Assembly (NCBI GenBank): GCA_947462335.1
Contig: OX381721.1
Span: forward strand, 41,504,488-41,568,487
Source of the DNA: Harmothoe impar
Lineage: Eukaryota; Annelida; Polychaeta; Phyllodocida; Polynoidae
Length of the DNA: 64,000 bases
Reading direction: 5' to 3'
The translations under genes and the position numbers were made by a program. Below, piece by piece: positions 22,001-33,245 of the stretch. The first letter of the stretch is position 1; each line of letters starts with the position of its first letter. The notes under the pieces were generated by a model that was not told where the DNA came from, did no database searches, and worked only from the letters and a program-made list of their open reading frames with translations.

Positions 22001-23374
22001 TTACAGCACGGTCACACAATCTCGGACCTCGTCATCTTTGGAGCCCTCCTCTTCAAATCGGGAATTGTTTCTTTCTGAGCTGTGCCCACACTGTTCTATC
22101 TGTGTAAACAGACCTGCGTCGGCGTCATAATCATCCACTTCTGTGTTGCGGAGGCAACAGCACCCCTTTTGCAGCTGGCCGCGGAAGTCTGTCCCCAGGA
22201 GGCAATAGCACAAGGGGCGAAAGGCAGAGTTGGACAATGCCAGCCACTGCATGATGGGGAACACGTTGGTGCCCAATGACGTGACGCTGTCGTCCTCGGC
22301 ATGTACGTCAAGGTAGATGATGACGATGTGGTACGGCAACCACAGCAAGGCGAACATGCCGATGAGCCAGGCCAGCAACCTTCGAGCATTGACGCGCCCG
22401 CTCGTTTCCTGCTTTAGAGATGATGATCCTTCCACCCCATGTTTGTCGAGGTCGGCAGTCTCTGCTGGGGCCGCCGCCTCCTGCTGCTGCTGCTGCTCTT
22501 TCTCCCCAGGCCCCTCTCCAGCTCTTGTTGGGGTCTCAAACTGCTGCTGTGGGTTCCTTCCTCTTTTGTACGTCATTTGGACGTAGGCAACACCGAAGGC
22601 AGCGCCAGGAAGGACGTAGGTCAGGAGGAAGATGAAGACGTTGTAGATGTGACGTGAGTGTGCGTGGGGCCAGATCTCTTGGCACATGGTCACGGTGACG
22701 AGACCCATCAGCTGGATGACCCTCAGTTCGGTCACGTACAGCAGAGGTGAGGAGAGCACGAGGGCAGACGCCCAGGAGAGAACCACGATCAGGGCGGTGC
22801 CATGACTACTAAACACCCGCCTCATCGCATCCCAGCGGGACTTGAAGAAGAACTGTTGGGCGATCAGGACAAATAGCACGAACATCCCAGAGAAGATGGA
22901 CGCTCCTTGTACAAAGGGCAGTAACTTGCAGATGACCTTACCATGGACCAATGCCCCATTGACATAGGTCACCATAGTGAAGGGCAGGCAGACGGTCACC
23001 ACCAACAGGTCGCTGATGAGCAGACTAAAGAGCAGGATAATTGTCGTCTGGTTCAGACGGCGGCATCGGAACACCACTGAGAAGGCCACGAAGTTGCCGA
23101 CCAATCCACAGACGAACGAGGCGGTATACAGAAAGATCAAAGCGCAAGTCATGAGGGTGGGCCCCTCCTGGGGGGCACTCTCATCCATGAAGGAGAAAAT
23201 GCTGTTGATCAATTGATCGGTGTCAGCCACTTCAAGCCCACGGCTTCCCATTGAGACATTTGGGTTGGCGAAAGTTGAGTTGAAGAGGAGTTCTAGTTCT
23301 TCATCGTTGTAATTCATATATGCAGCAAACAAGTCTGGCATGTAGTCTTCATGGAATGGCTCCTCGGACCCCAT
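22001..23374 (-). CDS. Atypical rhodopsin-class G-protein-coupled receptor, intronless
   Basis: 457 codons from ATG 23374 to TAA. Seven membrane segments are clear: about residues 74-102, 110-137, 147-175, 191-213, 243-268, 329-357 and 367-394. Class A landmarks present are N94 (GLVGN), D122 (LLISD), C149 and C231 for the loop disulfide, W201, P256 and WLP at 345-347. Two key motifs are altered: the DRY position reads Q173-Q174-F175, and NPxxY reads R386-P-L-C-Y390. N-glycosylation sites are N32 and N39. The third inner loop has polyglutamine (QQQQQ, 294-298). A CCC palmitoylation cluster is at 405-407 and the protein ends in TVL, a PDZ-binding type end. The helices resemble neuropeptide (galanin/allatostatin-like) receptors, but I cannot name the ligand. 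With R3.50 missing, canonical G-protein coupling is doubtful. Confidence 0.9.
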   Translation of the reverse strand: MGSEEPFHEDYMPDLFAAYMNYNDEELELLFNSTFANPNVSMGSRGLEVADTDQLINSIFSFMDESAPQEGPTLMTCALIFLYTASFVCGLVGNFVAFSVVFRCRRLNQTTIILLFSLLISDLLVVTVCLPFTMVTYVNGALVHGKVICKLLPFVQGASIFSGMFVLFVLIAQQFFFKSRWDAMRRVFSSHGTALIVVLSWASALVLSSPLLYVTELRVIQLMGLVTVTMCQEIWPHAHSRHIYNVFIFLLTYVLPGAAFGVAYVQMTYKRGRNPQQQFETPTRAGEGPGEKEQQQQQEAAAPAETADLDKHGVEGSSSLKQETSGRVNARRLLAWLIGMFALLWLPYHIVIIYLDVHAEDDSVTSLGTNVFPIMQWLALSNSAFRPLCYCLLGTDFRGQLQKGCCCLRNTEVDDYDADAGLFTQIEQCGHSSERNNSRFEEEGSKDDEVRDCVTVL

Positions 23375-23981
23375 ATTGAATATGTTATTAATGATTAAAT
23401 GTAATCTATGGGTGTCTTTTTAAAGTTATATATCTATCCGGCTAATGCATTCAAGAAGTGTCCAAACAAATGTTCCAGTGGGAATGTATTTTCGTAGACC
23501 CTGCTTATTGAGTTTGTCTTTTAACCTCACTCAAGGGCACCCGACCTTTCTACCCTAGCAGAAAGGCTTCAAATTTTCACTAACCTTATGTATGCCCAAA
23601 GTGTACATACTCCATCAATCCTGAGGATCAAATATATGAGGACTGTCCACAACTCCTTTCCCTTATTAGTTCCACTTCAAGATGTCCATTAATTAACCAG
23701 TCTGACCTGTCTCTTGGTATGTTAAAGCCAATGGGGTGTATGCCAGTAGAGTAGAGTGAAGTGTCCTACTTGTGGTGATCTGCCTTGATTCCTCCTGTAG
23801 AGTGTCCCCTGTAATAAGGGCAGTGTCCACAAGGTATCTAGGTCTAGCTCAGCACTACTGCCATGGCAGACCGTGCTCCATCCTCCTATATATACCACAC
23901 CCACCTGAGCGGAGCAGTCACTCAGCGGCATGTTCGGGAAGCCACCTGAATCGCCTCTAGTTAACTCCACCAGCACTGGCT
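23375..23981. other. GPCR upstream region
   Basis: Presumed promoter side of the GPCR gene. No clear TATA box or repeat was recognised, and the small frames present have no support. Confidence 0.35.
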
Positions 23982-24100
23982 CACCCTCAGAAAAGTGAGC
24001 GTCATTGTCGCCGAAAGCACTCTCACCTAAAAGCCAGGCAGTACCTGAAATTCAGGTGAGCCAGCTTTTGACGACAGTGACGCTCACTTTTCTGAGGGTG
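23982..24100. mobile_element. 119-bp MITE, CACCCTCAGAAAAGTGAG termini
   Basis: Arms of about 38 bp (CACCCTCAGAAAAGTGAGCG, TCATTGTCG) are inverted at the right end. A second copy lies at 42807-42927. No coding. Confidence 0.88.
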
Positions 24101-25070
24101 CTGCATACATGTTTGTATGTTTTGGGTAATGTGTGGGCGTTATTAAAACGTGTTATGTATAAACAACTGTGGTATGCATGGGGCATCACAAGTCTGCTTA
24201 TATAATATAGTGATTGACTATTTAGATTGGCTTCTGGCATGAGACAAATGCGAGACTAATTTACTATGTTATTAACAAATAGACAAGCATTTCATTTTCA
24301 TATACATAGGAAGAGATTTATTTCCTATTGCAAACTACCCTCCCCCTCCCATTTCAACAAAAATCCACCACACACATACTGAGTGGGAGGAGAGAGACGG
24401 TTCTATGCCGAGTATATCTTTAATAATAAACATTAATAAGCAAACTGCGATATTTTGAAAAAATTATATAATCACTATTTTGAAGAAAATGGAGTGTCCA
24501 TGTATATAGCCGCAATCAATATAGGCTGTTATCCTTGATGAAACTGTTCATAAACTCATTTTGTAAATATTTCAAAAGAATAATTTCAATATAAGTTGAC
24601 AATCAATTCGAATGTAGGCAGGAGGGTAGGGACACATTAAATACAACCCTATTAAGCTTCATGTACTTTTGACTACCAATGAGAGCATAGTCAGAGAGTC
24701 CCATATATGATGTAATGCTATAAACACTGGTTCGGATTTTTATCGGATTTGCAGACGCAGAGAAGTCAGAAGGTAGATGATTATGTTAAACTGTATACAT
24801 CACAGCGGAGACTTGTATACACACCATGGTCACAGCCTAATAATATTATTGAATAGGCCTATGTACACAGAATAAGTAGAATCACGGTGACTCCCAAATG
24901 GGAGTCTTGACTCGATCACTGAGGTAACTCTCACCAGTGACTCCCAATCATTAGGTAGTCTTAGAACAGGAGTCATTAGAGAGTTATTATAGAGTCTTGC
25001 TAATGTTAGGGAGTCACTTCAGTCATGGGGAGTGTTAGGTCAACAATCGTATGTATATTATGTGTATGCA
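24101..25070. other. Intergenic, short direct repeats
   Basis: Contains GTGACTCCCAA/GGGAGTC motifs in both orientations at 24885-25030, perhaps a decayed MITE. Nothing else is seen. Confidence 0.4.
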
Positions 25071-25256
25071 CCGTAATGGCCCGTTTAAGCGCAGGGGTAT
25101 CAAATAAGTGCAGGTCTCATTTAAGCGCAGGTCTAGAACCCCTCTGAAACCCTAAATCGCTCTGGACTCATATAAGCGCAGGTCCCTGTATAAGCGCAGG
25201 GGATAACAGGGGCTTGAAATTGATAAGCGCAGAGGCGCTTAAACGGGCCACTACGG
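25071..25256. mobile_element. 186-bp MITE, CCGTARTGGCCCG termini
   Basis: CCGTAATGGCCCGTTTAAGC at the left and GCTTAAACGGGCCACTACGG at the right are inverted copies. The right flank is TA; the left flank is CA, a likely mutated TA. The motif ATAAGCGCAGG recurs inside. It shares the CCGTA end and motif-array design with 6931-8081, 9780-10421 and 34778-35236. Confidence 0.85.
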
Positions 25257-25284
25257 TATATGTTTTGAATTTCAAGTACAGACA

Positions 25285-25770
25285 GGGATATTGTGTTTGA
25301 ATGTGAGACGACCACAGGCATGGGAATTGTGTTTAGAGGCGAGGCAACCACAGCAAGGGATATTGTGTTTAGATGTGAGGCGACCACAGGCAGGAGAGTT
25401 GTGTTTAGAGGTGAGGCGACAACAGCCAGGGATATTGAGTTTAGAGGTGAGGCAACCCCAGCCAGGGGAATTGTGTTTAAATGTGAGGAGAGCACACCGG
25501 GGGGAATTGTGTTTAGATGTGAGGTGACCACAGGCAGGGTATTGTGTTTAGAGGCAAGGTGACCACAGCCGGGGGAATTGTGTTTAGATGTGAGGTGACC
25601 ACAGCAAGGGAATTGTGTTTAGATGCGATGTAAGCATAGCGAGTGCAATTGTGTTTAGATGTGAGGCAAGTACAGCCAGGGTAATTGTGTTTAGATGTGA
25701 TGGAAGCACAGTCAGGCCATATCGTGTTTATTTGTGAGGCAAGCACAGGGGTTAGTGTGTTAGAGACTAC
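25285..25770. repeat. 36-bp minisatellite, about 13 copies
   Basis: The unit contains GGAATTGTGTTTAGATGTGA followed by GGCGACCACAGCCAG. Unit starts at 25291, 25327 and 25363 are 36 bp apart. As 36 is a multiple of three, frames stay open on both strands; these are not genes. Confidence 0.93.
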
Positions 25771-28140
25771 AGCTGGGACTCTTTGTTTAGATGCTTAGTT
25801 TCCATATTTATCGCCTTATTGACAATTTCTGAATATAAAAGCCCAAAACATCTGCCATAATGCTGTTTGGGACCAATTGGAACAGGTCTCATCTGTTGCC
25901 AAGTCAGCTAATGCATGGTAATGACTAGTTAGGGATTAACCTATATCCCTATATATTAACAGGAATGACAAGTGCCTACATCGAGAATCCCAATGCTATA
26001 ATACAACAGAGCGTTATTAGAAGCACACGATGCTTCTCGTTATGGCCAATAGCACTTATTGGTATAATCTGAATGAGTGCTGAGAAGTGGATGGGTGATA
26101 ATGGGGGAGGCTGGCATTGTATGGGAAATGAGGCACTGATTGGAAGCGGTAGTATCGGGTACTAGTTGGGCTGACATCTATAGGGGTTTAATCGGTTACT
26201 GTGCCATATCATTGATAGGTAGTAGCAGCGGGGAAATCAAACTAGGAGGTCTTAATTGTTTCTATCTGTTATGTGGAAGTTGGCTACTGGACTGTGACCA
26301 AAGGTGTATTGATTGCCTTTGTTTGCCCACCCTTTCATGTATGACGTCTCTAATGTTTTACGTTGGTAAGCTCATTGCTTAAAGCTACTATTTCAGTTAA
26401 CTTTAGGTGATTTCCCCATTTTAGGTTGTTCCATATAATTGCATGCAGGTATTGAAAGTGAGAGGGCTCTCATTCATCACTTAGTATAATAAAACTACAA
26501 TAATTTTAATATTATTGTCACGAATGAATAACTGTCGGCTCACATAAATCAAGACATTAGGGGTGCATCATAACATCATTGGCTTTAGCCTGCAATCACA
26601 ACACATCTACCTGTATACAACCATGCACTACATTCAGTCTATTCCTACCTGCAAATCACAAAAATAGGAGAACATTGATATCATAAAAATTGATGTCAAA
26701 CACAAGGAAAATAGTTAATGAAAGTTATCGCAATGTTATTTTATAACTTAATTTTCGGACTTTTTAACTGATATTGTATCTTAATGTGCAAGTGGTGCAT
26801 AGCAGTATCAAGTGTTGCCCAGAGGAGGTGGGGGGGGGGGGGTAGGCAAAAATGGTATTTGACACAAAATGAGCAGATACAGTGGTGGTGGTGGCTAGGA
26901 AAGCAAACCCTACATACGGTTACTTCATATATTTCATTGTCATGTGCAGGCGCTTCCCCTGGCGGAAGGGTGTCAGTATGAATTGGGTTAATAAACATAG
27001 TTGCCTATTAGTTGGTGACAAACTGGTAGGACCCTGGGAGTAGGACTCACACCTGGGGACCCGGGTACAAAGTAGTCCTCTGGCAGATAACCCAACAACA
27101 GGGAAGGGTCCTGGGAATAGCTTGGCAATCCTTGGGATGTCTGCCAGCCTTAAAGGCGCAAACCTCGGTACCCCTCCAGCGACAGTCGCAGTGCAGTCGG
27201 AACAGGTACTCAGCCCTATATGTAGGGGCGTGGGGCTTTAACTCAGAGCTTCTGGGAGCCGGCTGCATTTGCCATGATAAGGTCACTCCGACGAATATCC
27301 TTTGTTTCCCATCACAAAGCCATAACAAATATGACGAGGGCAGTTTTTTTTTGCTGAATACAAATAGCGAGGGGAATCTATAGGCTCTCAGCAAACTTTA
27401 CAATCACATTTTAATTATTAAGTAATTAATAATTTACAAACGTTTTGCATAGAGGTATAATTTATTGTCCATTGTACTCGCACCACTGTAAGCTTCAATT
27501 TCATACCAAATATGCTCATATTTGTCTATCATAATCAAATTTTCCCTTAAAATTTGCAACAAAAAAAACATCGAAAAAATCCCCAAAATACGATCTTGGT
27601 GACGCACGCGATGACATCATAAGAAACACGGATATTATTGAAGTGACCCAACAGTAATGGCAGATGTCATGACACTCTAGGGAAACTCCCATCAAAGTGG
27701 CGTCGCTAACTACTAGGCCTTCCTAAACAGCAGCAACTGTTAGCGCCACCCGTGGCTGAAGGGTGAACCTCTGGACACGCGGAAGTGTCATGGGAGCCCA
27801 TTATAATGGCTTCCTGTGTGTCTCGTGTTATGACAGTTAGTCAGTACAGCTCAGATTCTACCACTGACAATCAGATATCGCATAAGAAATGTTGGTATAT
27901 TAACCCAATATTTGTTTCTTCGGCTTCAATTTGTAGTTTGACTTAAATGTACTGCATACAAGAGAGAAAGCTACAACATGAACTTCAAGTAAGCCCAGCC
28001 ATCCAGCTGATAAGGGCCGGCAATTGGTGAGGCTACTACTAGTAGTACTATAAGAGTACATCCGTATCTTGTAAATCAACATTTGCAAAGCGTTAATTTC
28101 AAAAACATGCGTGCACATAAGTTGAATTGAAACACACAAA
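25771..28140. other. Intergenic, no gene recognised
   Basis: Mostly unique AT-rich DNA with one poly-G run near 26830. 27165-27242 repeats the segment at 17985-18070. None of the short frames looks like protein. Confidence 0.4.
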
Positions 28141-28147
28141 GTGTAAT

Positions 28148-28330
28148 ATGGGTGTGAACCACTAAAATCGACACGGCGACATGGGCCTTTTTTGGCCTAG
28201 TGACATGCGACATGAGGAATATAAGAGATAACGACATGGGACATGGCATTTTCTTAAAATCGGCATGGTGACATGGTCATTTCTTAACTTTGACAGGGCG
28301 ACATGGGCATTTCTTAAAATCTACATTGAA
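28148..28330. repeat. GACATGG-rich dispersed repeat
   Basis: ATCGACACGGCGACATGGGC and related GACATGGGACATGG units. A second copy is at 37330-37455. Confidence 0.75.
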
Positions 28331-28430
28331 AATTTGGACCCCCCCTCCAGACCCCCTGTAATGTATTTTTAGGTGTTCCTCAATGAACCACGATGATTCC
28401 ATTTCTGCCCTTGGTTTCTTTCTAGGAAGC

Positions 28431-28659
28431 ATTAATGTACCTCTACATGGGTAAAAATCGACACAGGCGACACGGCCCTTTTAGGCCCTTTTAAAAATCG
28501 ACGGACACAGGAAAATCTGGGATAAAAATCGACCCACAGTGGGTTTTCTCTTTGTTCTTATACAGCTAAAAGTCGACACAATGCCACTGCCCTATACTGC
28601 TAAAATTCGACCCGGCGGCACGGTTAAAATTGCGGTTACCCATGTAGAGGCACATTAAT
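28431..28659. mobile_element. 217-bp MITE with 6-bp duplication ATTAAT
   Basis: GTACCTCTACATGGGTAA at the left and TTACCCATGTAGAGGCAC at the right are inverted. ATTAAT flanks both sides (28431-28436, 28654-28659). The interior repeats AAAATCGACA and CACGGC. The relative at 51034-51259 has flanks TATGGT and TATGTT. Confidence 0.85.
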
Positions 28660-28689
28660 GTTACCAACAAAGCAGCGATTTATAAGTTC

Positions 28690-28765
28690 CCGGGTGTTGC
28701 AAGGTAACATAGAATAACTATTATAATAATAATTATAATAATGATAATAATAATAATTAACTTTA
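28690..28765. repeat. (TAA)n-type microsatellite
   Basis: Imperfect ATAATAATTATAATAATGAT run. Confidence 0.8.
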
Positions 28766-28902
28766 CATAAAGTTTTGTCATGATAAAGAGTGATAGAGAA
28801 AGTTCTATAATGTTGTATAACGTTTTTTGTTTCACTGGGTCCCGGTCCATACTGAGACCTGGCGGCTGCAACGCCATATCAAATATACAAAATATTGTTC
28901 TT

Positions 28903-29034
28903 ACCAATATTGTATCCTTCAAGATCCAATATAACTACAACAAACAACAACCCTAATGAGACTGTAATTAGCCGTACATCTATTAGATAATGTTTAATGT
29001 AGTTATAATGGATCTTTAAGGATACAATACTGGT
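28903..29034. mobile_element. 132-bp MITE, ACCAATATTGTATCC termini
   Basis: Left ACCAATATTGTATCCTTCAA (continuing GATCCAATATAACTACA) and its inverse at the right, with a few mismatches. The arms are about 37 bp. Confidence 0.75.
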
Positions 29035-29105
29035 TCCAACCTAGGGAGTCCCACTCAGTCAGTAGAGTTTGTTCCCGGCACTACCACTGTAGATATGTGC
29101 AGGGC

Positions 29106-29832
29106 AGGGCTGTTATGCCCTTATCCTACAAAATTGCCCTTATCCTACAAAATCATATAGGTTTGTAGTATAAGGGCTATCAGTCATGCCCTTATCCTAC
29201 AAAATTTGCCCTTATCCTACAAAAAGGTTGCCCTTATCCTACAAAACCTAGGTATTTTGTAGGATAAGGGCAATCAGTCAGGCCCTTATCCTACAAAATT
29301 GCCCTTATCCTACAAAACCGATATCAGGTAGGTTTTGTAATATAACGGCTATCACTCAAGCCCTTATCCTACTAGATTTCTTTGTGAATTATATAAGAAT
29401 AAGATTTTTCTGGGTGCAGTGCATTTATTAGGCCCTTATCCTCCCTTATATAGGTTTTGTAGGATAAGGGCAATTTTGTAGGATAAGGGCTTGACTGATT
29501 GCCCTTATCCTACAAAACTATATATTTTTGTAGGATAAGGGCAATTTTGTAGGATAAGGGCTTGACTGATTGCCCTTATCCTACAAAACTATATATTTTT
29601 GTAGGATAAGGGAAATTTTGTAGGATAAGGGCTTGACTGCTTGCCCTTATCCTACAAAACTATATATTTTTGTAGGATAAGGGCAATTTTGTAGGATAAG
29701 GGCATAACAGGTGTTTTGTAAGATAAGGGCAAATTTTGTAGAATAAGGGCATGACTGATAGCCCTTATACTACAAACCTATATGATTTTGTAGGATAAGG
29801 GCAATTTTGTAGGATAAGGGCTTAACAAGGGC
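29106..29832. mobile_element. Foldback element made of about 28 copies of a 17-bp motif
   Basis: The body 29111-29827 starts TGTTATGCCC and ends GGGCTTAACA. The flank AGGGC is repeated on both sides (29106-29110, 29828-29832), a 5-bp duplication. Inside are about 28 copies, some imperfect, of GCCCTTATCCTACAAAA in alternating orientation, separated by short spacers (AATCAGTCA, CTATATATT). The outer 80 bp or so are near-perfect inverted repeats. No reading frame is present. The class is unknown. Confidence 0.85.
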
Positions 29833-30359
29833 CCTTACCCGTGCATTATAGTGCAGCCTGCATGTCACTGCATGCCAAATCCGGGAGAATCTTTGCATTT
29901 CTCATGCACATATCATAGCACTATTCCACACAATCAGGGGCACATCTGGATCGATCACCTGTTTTTGTATCATTTTTGGTTCATGAATTATGGTAAGAAT
30001 TGAGTTAAATAGTACCATATTACTAAGACAGAACAATAAAATGGAAACAGATGTCTTACTTATTTATACCCTATATATATTAGAATAGACTGCATGAATA
30101 ACATTTGACTTAACTATTACCATCTCTCCCGGAAATTAGGGACATTGATTGTCACTTTAAAACAATTAATGCATTACACGAAAATAACCATAAATAGGCC
30201 CCCTCGGAGATCCTGAATCATATTATATGATAGTAAAATAAATAGGTATTCATTTGATGTGGTTACTAATATATCAGAACTTAAACATCATGGATTTTCG
30301 CCTCTCTGATTGTGTGACTGCGCGCAGGGTGATCACTCCCTATGCTACAGTGTGTGCAT
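29833..30359. other. Intergenic, nothing recognised
   Basis: AT-rich sequence without a gene or clear repeat. Confidence 0.35.
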
Positions 30360-31419
30360 GTAGGGGAGAGAGGGGCACGTTGAGCCACTTATGCACATTT
30401 ATTTTTTTCCTGACTTTATCAAGGTGATCTGAGCTTTGATTTTGTACCTAGCAGCTACATTATATCATTGCGCTATATGACGACCCATGGCAAAGCAAGT
30501 ATGGTCATTTGTTGTATTTCTTTTGATTTTTTGAAAATAAAATCTTTGGGTGGTTCAATGTGCCCCATGCCCTGGGCAGGTTGACCCACCCACTGAGGCA
30601 CCTTGAACCACTTATCTTGAATCGTTCAAACAATCAGCAATATGGATTTATTATTGAAAGTTCAGGTGGAAATACTTGCTATTGTTACTTTTGCATAGGA
30701 TTGAATATGAAAAATACATATTTAATGCATACAAGTCATAAAATTATAGCTTTTAGTTTAGTCACTGGGTTAGAACCTTACAAATTTTCCTTTAGGCTAA
30801 TATAAACCATCTTCAGAGGATTGCTGCTATTTGCACATGCCGTATAAATCTTTGATTATATTCTTTTATGATATAACAGGCTGTTTTGTTTCTTAAAAAT
30901 GATACATCTGAGAATAAACACTATGAATATGCTATGAAATAATTTATTATCACAAGTAACAAAACATGTATTTTGTCATACTTGTATAACCAAAGTGTAT
31001 ATTGAAGACCACATCCGGAGGTTTTGAATAATATGAGAACACCAGAATATGCCACTGCAATCATACTGTTTTAAATAATAATATTGCGTATACATGTGTA
31101 TATAGTGGTATTTTTAGCAAAAGTATTGAATCTCTGCAAATATTATATTGGTCAATGTGTGCTTTCTTCACTTTGCACAAGGGGGCACTGCTGTGTATGG
31201 TCATATGTGAAGTTGTTGCTAAGGACAGATGTGTATGTGGGAGGTGTGTGTGTGTGTGTGCGGGAAGGGGAGGGGTGCTGTGGGTACTGTGACGTTGCAC
31301 ACCTCTATATGTAACCCAACCTATTGTATGAAGTGTCGTTTGTATAGCAGAGGTTAGAGTTTCCACTGCTACTACATCACAGGGTCAAACACATGCCACC
31401 ACGTGGTTGGGTAACAGCA

Positions 31420-33245
31420 CCATGATAGTTTGAGTTTTTCAAAATTTTTATTTGGCACAATTTCCATTACAAGTAACGTCTCTCAAAATAGGCCAAAGAA
31501 CAACAGATGAAAACAACAGTAGTACATATAGTCGAGCAAGTACCAAAACTTCAGCTGTTTAGTACACAATAAACACAGACAATAATGGGTAGCGAAGTGA
31601 GCACAATAGGAATGACATGAGGGCGCGGCGAAAAAATATGAATCTATACTATATCATACTATCAACTAAGAATCACTTACTATTACAACTGGGAACATAG
31701 GACTTAGGATCACACAGTATTGATCAGGACTACTATACCCTAAAAGTCATATGATAAATTACTTGTGAAATCACAGTTTTGCTTTACGAATAAATTGGCG
31801 CTTACACAGATCGAGGCAGAGACACATGGAATCACGTTGTCAAAGCCAGGTTAATATTATAATCATAAAGTTGATAAGTTTACACTGAGATTGCAAGCAG
31901 GTTGACAGTATTAATCACTTACTATTTTATATGAATCTTGTACAACCTCATAGACCTTTAAGTTGACGTACGAATATCGAGTATGATGCAACATTTTGCA
32001 AGTCAGCTGGGAGCTTATTCCACAGCTGGCTCCCTCTATACAAAGGACTCTTTTGATACAAGTTGTCTTTAGGTCTTTGTAACCTTATTTTCCGTTTTAG
32101 ATTACTACGTAGTACACGAACATCTGCAACTAAGTTATCAGTGTCACGGGTGAACTTATACATCATACACAGTATATGCTCCTTTCTCCTGTCTACTAGT
32201 TTTTCACAACTACAAAGCCGATGTAACTCAGCTCTACTTATCTGTCTAGGGTCCCAGATTCCTAGGCTAGTACGCAGGCAATGATTCTGCAGAGTTTGCA
32301 GCTCTCTCACATTGCCGTCCGGGCCACATTCAAGCACAAAGTCGCAATAGTCTAGCACGGGGAGGACCATTTGTTTGTACAGGGTCAGAGACAATTCATT
32401 ATCCATTACCTTTTTTGTTCTTCTCATGTGTCTAAGTTTGTTTTTGACTGATAGCTGTACCTTGTCACAGAGCGGGGAGAAACTACAGTGCTCATCAATT
32501 AACACTCCTAGGTAATTAAATACTTTTACATTCGAGAGCGTCTTCCCCTTAAGAGTCAGAGGGAAATCCTTGTAATTTACACCATCACCTTCCGGATGAC
32601 ACCACAGGACATGAGATTTGTCTGAGTTAATTGTTAACATAAAGGAGTCACACCACGTTGACACGCGAGTCAAATCATCTTGTAACAATGTTTGTATGAT
32701 ATCGGGGTCCTTGTTTGCAATACAGATAGCCAAATCGTCCGCATACATATAGTGCTCACAATTAAGCAGGTTTAATACAATTTTATTTATGTAGATATTA
32801 AAGAGAAGAGGCCCTAGCACCGAGCCCTGCGGCACTCCACAATCTATATTACGTTCACTCGACATCTTTCCATTGACAACAGTACATTGCTTCCGTCCTG
32901 TCAAGTAGCTCTTGAACCAGGATATATTGTCCACAGAACAACCCATTCTGAACAATTCATTGAGCAATATTGAGTGGTTTACGGTGTCGAACGCCTTCCT
33001 CAAATCGAGGAAGACGATCGACACCACCTCACCCCTGTTTCTAGACTCGTAAATGAACTGTATCAGTCTGAAACAAGCATCAGCGGTTGACCTTTCAGGC
33101 ATGAAACCATACTGCTGAGAATCAATAATATCAAAGCGCAGCAAATAAGACATCAATTGGTGGTGAACAGCCTTCTCGATAACCTTAGACAATATACTAA
33201 GCTGACTTACTGGTCGCCAGTTTGTCACAAGTCACCAGTAGCCTT
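31420..33245 (-). mobile_element. 5'-truncated LINE (CR1-group), copy 1
   Basis: The reverse transcriptase frame is followed by a 3' UTR of about 500 bp ending near CCAAATAAAAATTTTG. The 5' end is cut inside the RT domain: the first conserved residues are NWRPVS, and a stop lies just before. It sits at the centre of the palindrome 30360-34732. Confidence 0.85.
31948..33228 (-). CDS. LINE reverse transcriptase (partial)
   Basis: 426 codons, open throughout. Motifs in order are TNWRPVSQLS, QYGFMPERST, FLDLRKAFDTVNH, CGVPQGSVLGPLLF, the catalytic YADD and YLGVLIDE. The C-terminal part ends SPLYRGSQLWNKLP, typical of CR1/Daphne/Crack-like LINEs. The N-terminal endonuclease and the first RT residues are missing. 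Apart from truncation the frame is undamaged, so the copy is fairly young. Confidence 0.93.
   Translation of the reverse strand: MTNWRPVSQLSILSKVIEKAVHHQLMSYLLRFDIIDSQQYGFMPERSTADACFRLIQFIYESRNRGEVVSIVFLDLRKAFDTVNHSILLNELFRMGCSVDNISWFKSYLTGRKQCTVVNGKMSSERNIDCGVPQGSVLGPLLFNIYINKIVLNLLNCEHYMYADDLAICIANKDPDIIQTLLQDDLTRVSTWCDSFMLTINSDKSHVLWCHPEGDGVNYKDFPLTLKGKTLSNVKVFNYLGVLIDEHCSFSPLCDKVQLSVKNKLRHMRRTKKVMDNELSLTLYKQMVLPVLDYCDFVLECGPDGNVRELQTLQNHCLRTSLGIWDPRQISRAELHRLCSCEKLVDRRKEHILCMMYKFTRDTDNLVADVRVLRSNLKRKIRLQRPKDNLYQKSPLYRGSQLWNKLPADLQNVASYSIFVRQLKGL

Noticed and set aside
22082..22657. Plus-strand ORFs opposite the GPCR gene
   Set aside because: They are antisense shadows; the minus-strand frame has seven membrane helices and conserved landmarks.
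25133..25746. ORFs on both strands over the 36-bp array
   Set aside because: The period is a multiple of three, so stops are absent by chance; there is no domain or gene context.
25285..25770. Possible CRISPR array
   Set aside because: The units are contiguous direct repeats without unique spacers, in a eukaryotic genome with no cas genes.
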